Shown here: in pieces, positions 1 through 5,249 of the stretch | Layout: each line of letters begins with the position of its first letter | Position numbering within the stretch: position 1 is the first letter of the stretch | DNA from: Bacteroidales bacterium | GTDB taxonomy: Bacteria > Bacteroidota > Bacteroidia > Bacteroidales > UBA932 | Reading direction: 5' to 3' | Assembly (NCBI GenBank): GCA_023230265.1 | Contig: JALNXR010000160.1 | Span: 1 to 5,249, forward strand | Length of the DNA stretch: 5,249 nucleotides | Translations under genes and position numbers: made by a program | The notes under the pieces: model-generated | What the model was told of the DNA's origin: nothing | The model's database searches: none | The model's input: the letters and a program-made list of their open reading frames with translations, nothing else

Positions 1-1
1 A

Positions 2-460
2 GTGCCCGGTAACCATGAGTTTTACGGAGGGGAGAAACAGGAGATCATCGAATTTTTAAGATCAGCCGGAATAACAGTACTTGCAGACAGCACCGTCCTT
101 ACAGCCGGAGGAAAAGTGATAATTGCAGGAAGGGATGACAGAACAAATAAAGACCGGATGCCACTTGATATTCTGCTTAGCAAAGTTGACAGAAACAAAC
201 CTGTCATACTTATGGACCATCAGCCTGTAAATTTGAACGAGGTTGAGTCAGCGGGGATAGATATCTCTGTCTCCGGACATACACACAATGGGCAGTTCTG
301 GCCCGGTAACCTTATAGTTAAATGGATGTATGACCATGGCTATGGTTATATGAAAAAATCCCGGACCCACTTTATTGTAAGTTCAGGCCTGGGCCTGTGG
401 GGGCCCAAATACAGAATAGGAACCGTTTCTGAAATTGTCTCAGTGAAACTTAAATTATAA
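2..460 (+). CDS. Calcineurin-like metallophosphoesterase, C-terminal part (5' end outside window)
   Basis: This is the C-terminal 152 residues of a metal-dependent phosphoesterase related to the YkuE/YaeI-type group; the gene begins before the window. The GTG at base 2 is an internal valine codon, because the reading frame is open to the edge and the first visible residues already form a core motif. Visible residue numbering: GNHE at 3-6 (the Asn/His metal and phosphate site), MDHQP at 71-75 with the metal-ligand His73, and GHTHNGQ at 92-98 (the last metal-binding block). The C-terminal SSGLGLWGP stretch (128-135) is typical of this subfamily. The upstream D-x-H and GD-x-x-D motifs must lie before base 1, so an intact active site cannot be confirmed. 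Relatives usually carry N-terminal membrane helices and act at the membrane on phospholipid-like or unknown phosphoesters; the substrate here cannot be told. It is convergent with the TPM gene at 503, with a 42-bp gap and no clear terminator hairpin. Confidence 0.93.
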   Translation: MPGNHEFYGGEKQEIIEFLRSAGITVLADSTVLTAGGKVIIAGRDDRTNKDRMPLDILLSKVDRNKPVILMDHQPVNLNEVESAGIDISVSGHTHNGQFWPGNLIVKWMYDHGYGYMKKSRTHFIVSSGLGLWGPKYRIGTVSEIVSVKLKL

Positions 461-502
461 TTGAGGTTCTTTATTCAGCCGGATTTGCAGTGAGAATGGA
501 TT

Positions 503-1345
503 TTACCAGCTTCCTCCGGCACCGCCTCCGCCAAAGCCTCCGCCGCCGAATCCGCCGAATCCGCCACCGCCGAATCCGCCACCGCCTCCGAATCCGCCGA
601 ATCCTCCCGAACGACCGCCGCGGCCGGAGAGCATTGATCCCATAATCAACAGATCCAAAGGTGAAAGGCCTCTTTTCCTTCCTTTTCCTCCCATGTTGTC
701 ATGCCGGTTGCTCAAGGCAGATATAATAATGATAATAACAATGATCATTATTATCACAAAACCAGATATCACAGAGTCGTAGAAGCCGTTGTCCACAGAT
801 GAGGCATAATCCTTTGAATTTATCTCACCTGCAAGAATAGGCAACATCACTTTAAGAGCCTCGTTTATACCTCCGTAATAGTCGTTGTTTATAAAGAAAG
901 GGATCATGTCTTTCTCAATTATTCTCTTGCAGATGGCATCAGGAAGGACCCCCTCGACTCCGTAGCCTGTGGCGATAAAGACCTCCCCCTTTTCATTCCC
1001 AACCTTTGGCTTGACGAGTATAACGACCCCGTTGTTGAATTTTGACTGTCCTACGCCCCAGCTCTCACCGATTTTATAGGCGAAATCCGATTTATCCATT
1101 CCCTCAAGGGAATTGACAATCACCACAGCAATCTGGTTAGAGGTAGAGTCAGCAAAAGCCACAAGTTTTCTCTCCATTGCAGCGATATCCTCCGGCTTGA
1201 GCAGAGATGCCAGATCATTCACCAGTTTCGGAGGCTGAGGTCTGGGAGGTATTTGCGCAAAAATCCCTGTGCCAAAGGCCAGAATCAGAATAATGACGGC
1301 TGATATTTTGCTATTTCCCAAAAGATATTTCATTACTCTGTTCAT
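503..1345 (-). CDS. Membrane-anchored TPM-domain protein with Gly/Phe-rich tail (YgcG-like)
   Basis: A 280-residue protein of the TPM (TLP18.3/Psb32/MOLO-1, formerly DUF477) family, last gene of the minus-strand cluster. Domains: signal peptide or N-terminal anchor at about 1-30 ending in ...GIFAQ; TPM domain at about 40-175, with NQIAVVIVNSLEG (70-82), NNGVVILV (104-111) and IATGYGVEGVLPD (124-136); a very hydrophobic Ile-rich helix at 192-212; a basic stretch (NRHDNMGGKGRKRG, 213-226); then a Gly/Phe tail (241-280) ending AGGSW, a hallmark ending of this family. The basic residues after the helix suggest, by the positive-inside rule, a periplasmic TPM domain and a cytosolic tail. Plant and cyanobacterial relatives take part in photosystem II repair, and phosphatase activity has been reported for one; the bacterial role is uncertain. 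The chosen ATG at 1345 overlaps the upstream TPM gene by 35 bp. An ATG at 1333 (MKYLLG) is also possible and would shorten the overlap to 23 bp. Neither has an obvious ribosome binding site. Confidence 0.9.
   Translation of the reverse strand: MNRVMKYLLGNSKISAVIILILAFGTGIFAQIPPRPQPPKLVNDLASLLKPEDIAAMERKLVAFADSTSNQIAVVIVNSLEGMDKSDFAYKIGESWGVGQSKFNNGVVILVKPKVGNEKGEVFIATGYGVEGVLPDAICKRIIEKDMIPFFINNDYYGGINEALKVMLPILAGEINSKDYASSVDNGFYDSVISGFVIIMIIVIIIIISALSNRHDNMGGKGRKRGLSPLDLLIMGSMLSGRGGRSGGFGGFGGGGGFGGGGFGGFGGGGFGGGGAGGSW
506..625 (-). repeat. Low-complexity Gly/Phe-coding tract (CCGCC/AATCCGCC repeats)
   Basis: This is the coding DNA for residues 241-280 of the TPM protein. On the plus strand it is a run of near-repeats built from CCGCCACCG and AATCCGCC units, densest at about 517-605, and much richer in GC than its surroundings. 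It encodes blocks of two to five glycines separated by single phenylalanines, then AGGSW. All units stay in frame, so it acts as a protein tail and not as a non-coding repeat. Its length could vary between strains by replication slippage. Confidence 0.8.
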
Positions 1346-1748
1346 TTACATCATCTTTTTTGTATGGGAAGAATTCACCCAGCTTATCGCCGGAGAGGGC
1401 AACAGCGCTGATAAGTCCATCAGAAAGCTCACCTCTTGAGATATACATTTTAAGTATATCCTTTACTTCGCTCCAGAAATTGGCGGGAACTACCGAGTTG
1501 ATCCCGCTATCCCCAATAATTGAAAGTTTTCTGGATTTGAGAGCGACATAGATCAGCACACCGTTTCTTTGTTCGGTTTTATGCATTTCAAGCCTGTTGA
1601 AAATGAGAACGGCCCTCTCTACAGGATCCCCCTTGCAATAACTCTCAAGATGTATCCTTATCTCTCCGGAGGTTTTCAGCTCCGCAGATTCTATGGCTCT
1701 GATAATCCGGTCCCTCTCATCTTCAGTTATGAAAGGATTCTTACTCAT
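1311..1748 (-). CDS. Small soluble TPM-domain protein (BA42-like)
   Basis: A 145-residue single-domain TPM protein with no signal peptide or membrane helix, so probably cytosolic. Family features: TSGEIRIHLE (26-35, first core strand), the F-x-x-L-x-M-x-x-T segment leading to RNGVLIYVAL (61-70), IIGDSGI (77-83) and FW at 91-92, then GLISAVALSGDKLGEFFP (111-128), the last helix of the fold. From memory, length and organisation match BA42 of Bizionia argentinensis, a 145-residue Bacteroidota TPM protein with a published NMR structure and reported calcium binding; this is a family-level comparison, not a search result. The ATG at 1748 lies 2 bp after the lemA stop (TGA), and its own stop lies inside the next TPM gene, so translational coupling across lemA-TPM-TPM is likely. 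No Shine-Dalgarno is visible upstream. The two TPM proteins are clearly different types, so this is not a recent tandem duplication. Molecular function is unknown. Confidence 0.9.
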   Translation of the reverse strand: MSKNPFITEDERDRIIRAIESAELKTSGEIRIHLESYCKGDPVERAVLIFNRLEMHKTEQRNGVLIYVALKSRKLSIIGDSGINSVVPANFWSEVKDILKMYISRGELSDGLISAVALSGDKLGEFFPYKKDDVNEQSNEISFGK

Positions 1749-1750
1749 TT

Positions 1751-2350
1751 TCAGAATTCCACTTTTGGAGCATTCTGTGCACCCTCCTGGGCCTCGAAAT
1801 AAACCTTCCTTTCAAATCCAAACAGCCCTGCAATAATATTTCTGGGGAACTGGCGGATAAGGGTGTTGTATGACTTGGCAGTCTCTGTAAATTTTTGCCT
1901 TTCAACGGTAATTCTGTTTTCTGTACCCTCAAGCTGAGCCTGGAGCTCTAGAAAGTTCTGATTGGCTTTTAGATCGGGATACTTTTCCACAACAACCATA
2001 AGTCTGTTGAGTGCATTTGTAAGTTCTCCCTGGGCTGCCTGGAACTCCTGAAGCTTTTCTGCGGTAATGTTTGTGGGATCAATTGTAGTCTGTGTGGCTT
2101 TTGATCTGGCATTGACCACGGCTTCAAGTGTTTCTCTCTCATGTTCTGCATAACCTTTGACAGTGGCTACAAGATTGGGTATAAGGTCTGCCCTTCTCTG
2201 ATATACATTCTCTACCTGGGACCATGCAGAAGAGACCGACTCCTCCTGCGATACAAGGTTATTGTAACTTTTCATTCCCCAGAAAAATAAAAGCAACAGA
2301 AATCCTGCTATCAGTAAAAATGTGATTAATCCTTTAGATAAATTTTTCAT
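1751..2350 (-). CDS. lemA: LemA family protein
   Basis: A 199-residue LemA-family protein. A short basic N-terminus (MKNLSKG) is followed by one membrane helix at about 8-25, then an all-helical domain expected to face the periplasm. Near-invariant family motifs are present: YNNLVSQEESV (29-39), AWSQVENVYQRRADLIPNLV (42-61), VKGYAEHE (64-71), LMVVVEKYPDLKAN (117-130), LEGTENRI (140-147), YNTLIRQFP (161-169) and a C-terminal FGFE...YFEAQEGAQNAPKVEF. The protein is full length. The ATG at 2350 is chosen because the membrane helix then starts at a normal distance from the N-terminus and the start sits 8 bp after the upstream stop. An earlier ATG at 2383 would add 11 polar residues and overlap the upstream gene by 25 bp. 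The symbol is a family name; LemA is conserved in many bacteria, but its biochemical role is not settled. It is followed after 2 bp by a TPM-domain gene, the usual partner in Bacteroidota. Confidence 0.93.
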   Translation of the reverse strand: MKNLSKGLITFLLIAGFLLLLFFWGMKSYNNLVSQEESVSSAWSQVENVYQRRADLIPNLVATVKGYAEHERETLEAVVNARSKATQTTIDPTNITAEKLQEFQAAQGELTNALNRLMVVVEKYPDLKANQNFLELQAQLEGTENRITVERQKFTETAKSYNTLIRQFPRNIIAGLFGFERKVYFEAQEGAQNAPKVEF

Positions 2351-2358
2351 TGTATAAC

Positions 2359-3381
2359 TTATTGATTGACCGATCTGACGCATCTTACCGATGCACCGAA
2401 AAAGGTCTTGTTGGCTATGTTGTAGGAGAAGTCACCACTGTCGAAATAAATGTACCTGTAGGGAGCAGTGGATGCTGTTGCCTCTGATGATGACCACCAA
2501 AAACCATAATTGTTCAGATTACTGAAGCTTGACAGTGTGCCGGACACGTTTCCGCCGGGCAGTGCATTCCAGTGGTAAAGATTCTCTTTATTGTTATTGG
2601 GACTGTATTTCCATATCTTTGAACCGTTCAGCAAGGCCTCTACAGTCAATTTGCTGCCAAGACCCTTCCACTCGTTGTCAAAACTCAGGGGTGATCCGCT
2701 GTTAAGATGTCTGGCCAGTTCCTCCCAGTCCTGATTCGTGGGGACTCTCCATCCCGGAGGGCAGGCTCCGTTGCTTCCGGCCCCTCCTGTAGGATTGGAG
2801 AGTCCTCCGGTAGCCTCCTGCCATGAGTATAGACGGCCGTATATATGTGACAGGGCATCGATGTTACCGTATGGTCGCCCTGTTCCCTCCCAGTTGAGAT
2901 TCTGGGAGAACCAGAAGAGATTGCCGATTTCTGTAAAGTAATATTGCCTGCCGTCCCTGGGATCAGTTATGTAATTAGTTCCGAATACCTGTCCGGAGAA
3001 GCTCTCCTGAGAGGCAGGATCAATAACAATGGTTGTTATGGAGCTGCTTTTTGAGTAGTATCCCTCTGCCTGCGCACTCAACAGTACAGTATAGGTGCCC
3101 GGCTCCAAAGGTGATACAACAGTGACAGACTTGCCGGAGGCCGAGTCGGGAGCAAAACCGGTAAAAACCCACTTATAGGTTATCCCTGTTTCCGGGGCCG
3201 TAATACCTGATGCTTCAAGCGTCAGGGTGGAACCGGTGAGCAGGTAAACCGGCATCTCAAAACTCAATGAACCGGTCATTGAGTCAGAAGTCTCCTGGGT
3301 ATCGTCTTTTTTACATCCTGTTGCCAGTATGGTAAAAAGAATAATAGTAAAGGCGACGGATAGTCTGGAAAAATTTGACAT
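2359..3381 (-). CDS. FISUMP-domain lipoprotein, predicted surface-exposed
   Basis: A 340-residue lipoprotein carrying a Fibrobacter succinogenes major paralogous (FISUMP) domain. The signal sequence at 1-22 ends in ILATGC, with lipidated Cys23 followed by KKDDT. C-X-K-(D/E)2 is the lipoprotein export signal described for surface lipoproteins in Bacteroidota such as Capnocytophaga. Residues about 40-122 look like an Ig/PKD-like beta-sandwich (SGITYKW-type core, then LEPGTYTVLLSA at 92-103). Residues about 130-340 are the FISUMP domain: DGRQYYFTEIGNLFWFSQNLNW (143-164), YGRLYSWQEA (181-190), CPPGWRVPTNQDWEEL (207-222), WWSSSE (295-300) and the terminal VRCVRS (332-337). Cys207 and Cys334 could form a disulfide. 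FISUMP proteins are often multiplied in Fibrobacteres and Bacteroidota; their function is unknown, though binding or adhesion is often suggested. The start at 3381 is preferred because a -7-like promoter element at 3409-3416 excludes an ATG at 3411 and leaves almost no leader for one at 3399. First gene of the apparent four-gene unit. Confidence 0.9.
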   Translation of the reverse strand: MSNFSRLSVAFTIILFTILATGCKKDDTQETSDSMTGSLSFEMPVYLLTGSTLTLEASGITAPETGITYKWVFTGFAPDSASGKSVTVVSPLEPGTYTVLLSAQAEGYYSKSSSITTIVIDPASQESFSGQVFGTNYITDPRDGRQYYFTEIGNLFWFSQNLNWEGTGRPYGNIDALSHIYGRLYSWQEATGGLSNPTGGAGSNGACPPGWRVPTNQDWEELARHLNSGSPLSFDNEWKGLGSKLTVEALLNGSKIWKYSPNNNKENLYHWNALPGGNVSGTLSSFSNLNNYGFWWSSSEATASTAPYRYIYFDSGDFSYNIANKTFFGASVRCVRSVNQ

Positions 3382-3408
3382 ATAGCACGAACTCTTCATT
3401 AAAACACA

Positions 3409-3416
3409 CAAAGATA
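3409..3416 (-). promoter_or_regulatory. Putative Bacteroidota -7 promoter element for the FISUMP-lemA-TPM unit
   Basis: Read on the minus strand this is TATCTTTG, an exact match to the Bacteroidota sigma-ABfr -7 consensus TAnnTTTG. A start of transcription near 3404 would leave a leader of about 23 nt before the ATG at 3381. A TTTG at 3444-3441 could be the -33 element, but it lies 24 bp upstream of the -7 motif, longer than the usual spacing of about 19-21 bp. The match is short and could be chance, but its position fits. Confidence 0.5.
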
Positions 3417-3429
3417 ATTTTTTTTATTC

Positions 3430-3437
3430 TAAATTTG
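3430..3437 (+). promoter_or_regulatory. Putative Bacteroidota -7 promoter element for apbE
   Basis: TAAATTTG matches TAnnTTTG exactly. Transcription starting a few bases downstream (about 3441-3445) would give a leader of about 13-17 nt before the ATG at 3458. The element overlaps the in-frame GTG at 3437, which argues against that codon as the start. No convincing -33 TTTG is found at normal spacing; the upstream side is AT-rich with a T8 run at 3418-3425. Confidence 0.5.
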
Positions 3438-3457
3438 TGCCAAAGTCCCCTCATTAT

Positions 3458-4483
3458 ATGAAATTTTCCTTAAGCATCAGATTTGCTCTTTTTTCTTTGC
3501 TGCTGCTGCCCTTTTCAAACAGTTGCAACAGAAGGGCTGAGTACCTTACTGTTGAGGGATTCACTCAGGGTACTACCTATCATATATCCTATTCTCCGGA
3601 TGTTGATTTTCAGGCAGATTCACTGGTAGAAGCACTGCTCTTCAGGATTGACACATCTCTGTCGGTTTACAATCCAAACTCTTTGATTTCAAAAGTTAAC
3701 CGAAATGAAACAGAACTTCCTGACCAGCCCTTTTTAAGAGTCTTCACCAGAGCTAAAGAGATCTGGCAAGCAACAGGGGGTGCTTTTGATGTGTCAGGTG
3801 CTCCGCTTTTTGATGCCTGGGGATTCGGTTTTAAAAAGAGAGATAGTGTGACTCCGCCCATGATTGATTCCATACTCAATTTTGTGGGTATGGATAAAAT
3901 ATCAATCTCAGGAGGGAGGGTAGTAAAGTCTGACAACAGGGTGTCTGTTAATTTCAATGCAATTGCACAGGGCTTTACATCAGATTTTATTGCTGAGGAG
4001 TTTGACCGTACAGGGATAAAAAACTATATGATAGAGGTCGGAGGTGAGATCTTTTGCAGGGGATTGAATCCAAAGGGTAAATTCTGGAGGGTTGGAATTG
4101 ACAGGCCCACAGAGGGGAACATAACACCGGGAGAGGATCTTCAGGATATACTGGAGATTTCCGGAAAGGGACTTGCAACTTCGGGTAACTATAGAAAATA
4201 CTATGAATCAGATGGATTGAAGTATTCTCACACAATAGATCCCAGGAGCGGCTATCCGGTGAGACACTCTTTGCTGAGTGCCACTGTTATAGCTGCAGAT
4301 GCAATGACAGCCGATGCTCTTGCCACCTTCTTCATGGTAGTTGGCCTGGAGGGTGCAAAGGAGTTCCTGAAATTAAATTCCGGGATTGATGCCTATCTGG
4401 TATATTCAGAAAAGGATGGACTCAGAGTGTTTAAAACCCCTGGTGTAAAGGGGGGGCGTTCTCACTCTTTTCAAAAGCGCTGA
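3458..4483 (+). CDS. apbE: FAD:protein FMN transferase (ApbE family), lipoprotein
   Basis: A 341-residue ApbE-family flavin transferase. These enzymes cleave FAD and attach FMN through a phosphoester bond to a Thr/Ser of extracytoplasmic electron-transport proteins such as NqrB/C or RnfG; Mg2+ is needed. A hydrophobic signal at about 5-22 precedes Cys23, a likely lipidation site. The lipobox (FSNSC) is non-ideal at -3, and the following NRRAEY lacks the Lys-Asp-Asp surface signal, so a periplasm-facing location is expected. Motifs: EGFTQGTTYHISY (33-45), TGGAFDVSGAPLFDAWGFG (106-124), FNAIAQGF (166-173), EVGGEIFCRG (193-202), WRVGIDRP (210-217), GLATSGNYRKYYE (238-250), YSHTIDPRSGYPV (256-268) and DAMTADALAT (281-290), whose Asp286 and Thr290 match the conserved metal-ligand pair. 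Length and motif order are complete. The ATG at 3458 is chosen over the GTG at 3437 because it gives a compact lipoprotein signal and lies downstream of the probable promoter. No flavinylation target is encoded in the window. Its 3' end overlaps the convergent phoH gene. Confidence 0.94.
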   Translation: MKFSLSIRFALFSLLLLPFSNSCNRRAEYLTVEGFTQGTTYHISYSPDVDFQADSLVEALLFRIDTSLSVYNPNSLISKVNRNETELPDQPFLRVFTRAKEIWQATGGAFDVSGAPLFDAWGFGFKKRDSVTPPMIDSILNFVGMDKISISGGRVVKSDNRVSVNFNAIAQGFTSDFIAEEFDRTGIKNYMIEVGGEIFCRGLNPKGKFWRVGIDRPTEGNITPGEDLQDILEISGKGLATSGNYRKYYESDGLKYSHTIDPRSGYPVRHSLLSATVIAADAMTADALATFFMVVGLEGAKEFLKLNSGIDAYLVYSEKDGLRVFKTPGVKGGRSHSFQKR

Positions 4484-5249
4484 CAATTCTAGTTACAATA
4501 GGATGGCGAAGTATATCCTCTTTGCCAAAGTTAATCACAGCCACTCCCTTGATACCGCGGCATATCTCTGTGCTTTTTACCAGCCCTGAATCAGAAACAC
4601 GGGGCAGATCTATCTGGGTAATATCCCCTGTCACTATAAACTTTGCATTATTGCCCATCCTGGTAAGAAACATCTTCATCTGCCCGAGAGTTGTGTTTTG
4701 TGCTTCGTCCAGAATAACCACCGCACTCTCAAGTGTCCTCCCCCTCATATAGGCCAGTGGAGCTATCTGTATTATACCCTCCTCCATAAGTGCCTCCAGC
4801 TTTTTCCCCGGGAGCATATCCCTGAGGGCATCGTAGAGGGGCTGGAGGTATGGATCAAGTTTCTCCCTAAGGTCACCGGGCAGAAATCCCAGCCTCTCAC
4901 CGGCTTCGACTGCCGGACGTGTGAGAATAATCCTTCTGACCTCCCTGTTTTTTAGAGCTCTGACTGCCAGAGCTATGGCCGTGTATGTCTTCCCGCTTCC
5001 TGCAGGTCCGACTGCAAACATCAGGTCGTTCTTTTCGTAGCTTTCCACCAGTTTTTTCTGGTTGCGGCTCCTGGCTGAAATTATTTTCCCCTCTGTTCCG
5101 TAAACTATAACGCCGGAATCCGGGGAAACATCCCGGGATCCGTTCTCTGTAAGAAGGGATTCCACATCCCCCTCTGTGATATGTCTCTTTATTCTTTTAA
5201 GATCTGTAAGCAGATTGAACTTCTCCTCAAATCCGTTTATATCGCTGAC
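4431..5249 (-). CDS. phoH: PhoH family ATPase (5' end outside window)
   Basis: The C-terminal 272 residues of a PhoH-family P-loop ATPase; the start lies past base 5249. A GTG at 5165 is only an internal valine, since the frame is open to the edge and the upstream 28 residues (with EEKFNLLTDLKR) resemble the N-terminal region of the family. Family members are about 320 residues, so roughly 45-50 are missing. Visible numbering: Walker A GPAGSGKT at 81-88; RPAVEAGERLGFLPGDLREK (111-130); Walker B VVILDEAQ at 177-184 followed by NTT; GDITQIDLP at 208-216; TRIVSAFEKSEN near the end. All ATP-binding motifs look intact. PhoH was named from phosphate-starvation induction in E. coli and is a cytosolic ATPase, often proposed to act in RNA metabolism because of its helicase-like core and its frequent neighbourhood with ybeY; its exact role is unsettled. 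The last 17 codons and stop overlap the apbE 3' end in the opposite direction. Confidence 0.94.
   Translation of the reverse strand, partial: VSDINGFEEKFNLLTDLKRIKRHITEGDVESLLTENGSRDVSPDSGVIVYGTEGKIISARSRNQKKLVESYEKNDLMFAVGPAGSGKTYTAIALAVRALKNREVRRIILTRPAVEAGERLGFLPGDLREKLDPYLQPLYDALRDMLPGKKLEALMEEGIIQIAPLAYMRGRTLESAVVILDEAQNTTLGQMKMFLTRMGNNAKFIVTGDITQIDLPRVSDSGLVKSTEICRGIKGVAVINFGKEDILRHPIVTRIVSAFEKSENAPPLHQGF

Noticed and set aside
478..520. Inverted repeat GCCGGA / TCCGGC as a terminator between the metallophosphoesterase and TPM genes
   Set aside because: The 6-bp arms are 31 bp apart, there is no T-tract, and one arm lies within the TPM coding region; chance in a GC-rich coding tract is likely.
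506..625. CRISPR-like or non-coding tandem array
   Set aside because: The units are short, imperfect, without spacers, and read in frame as a Gly/Phe protein tail with a typical family ending.
721..757. ATA/ATT-rich simple sequence as a possible regulatory or repeat element
   Set aside because: It is the codon-level result of the Ile-rich membrane helix of the TPM protein.
1360..1802. Plus-strand open frames opposite the TPM and lemA genes
   Set aside because: They are antisense to well-supported genes, match no recognisable family, and have no promoter or context; the same holds for those opposite the FISUMP, apbE and phoH genes.
3382..3411. ATGs at 3411 and 3399 as the start of the FISUMP gene
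   Set aside because: 3411 lies inside the probable -7 element, and 3399 would leave only about 5 nt of leader; the ATG at 3381 gives a standard 22-residue lipoprotein signal. Without transcript data, 3399 is not fully excluded.
3437..3457. GTG at 3437 as the start of apbE
   Set aside because: It overlaps the probable -7 promoter element and adds seven polar residues before a normal lipoprotein signal; the ATG at 3458 fits better.
5163..5165. GTG at 5165 as the start of phoH
   Set aside because: The frame stays open to the window edge and the upstream residues resemble the family's N-terminal region, so the codon is internal.

Overview
The window looks like a piece of a Bacteroidota chromosome, probably an environmental or anaerobic Bacteroidales-like lineage (the order is a guess). 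The supporting signs are a FISUMP-domain lipoprotein with a Cys-X-Lys-Asp-Asp surface-export signature, an adjacent LemA/TPM/TPM gene set, an ApbE made as a lipoprotein, TAnnTTTG-type -7 promoter elements, and no clear Shine-Dalgarno sequence before any of the five starts that can be examined. There are no RNA genes, insertion sequences, phage genes or CRISPR arrays. Coding density is very high, and the longest non-coding gap is about 76 bp.

Layout: (1) 2-460, plus strand: the C-terminal part of a calcineurin-like metallophosphoesterase that runs in from the left. (2) 503-3381, minus strand: four tightly packed genes that look like one operon. In transcription order they are a FISUMP-domain surface lipoprotein, lemA, a small soluble TPM-domain protein, and a membrane-anchored TPM-domain protein with a Gly/Phe tail. 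Their junctions are +8 bp, +2 bp and a 35-bp overlap. (3) 3382-3457: a short AT-rich divergent promoter region with one -7-like element on each strand. (4) 3458-4483, plus strand: an ApbE-family FAD:protein FMN transferase lipoprotein. (5) 4431-5249, minus strand: a PhoH-family ATPase whose N-terminus lies beyond the right edge. It overlaps the apbE 3' end tail-to-tail by 53 bp.

How the genes fit together: the minus-strand cluster is the only group that looks functionally linked. Its predicted products span the envelope: a surface lipoprotein (FISUMP), an inner-membrane protein with a periplasmic helical domain (LemA), a cytosolic TPM protein, and an inner-membrane TPM protein with a periplasmic TPM domain and a probably cytosolic Gly-rich tail. 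The LemA-TPM-TPM part is a recurring, poorly understood Bacteroidota neighbourhood; the FISUMP gene at its head is the less expected element. The metallophosphoesterase, ApbE and PhoH genes look like ordinary chromosomal neighbours with no evident link to the cluster. I found no strong evidence for a wholly new system; the FISUMP-LemA-TPM-TPM unit is the best candidate for a second look.
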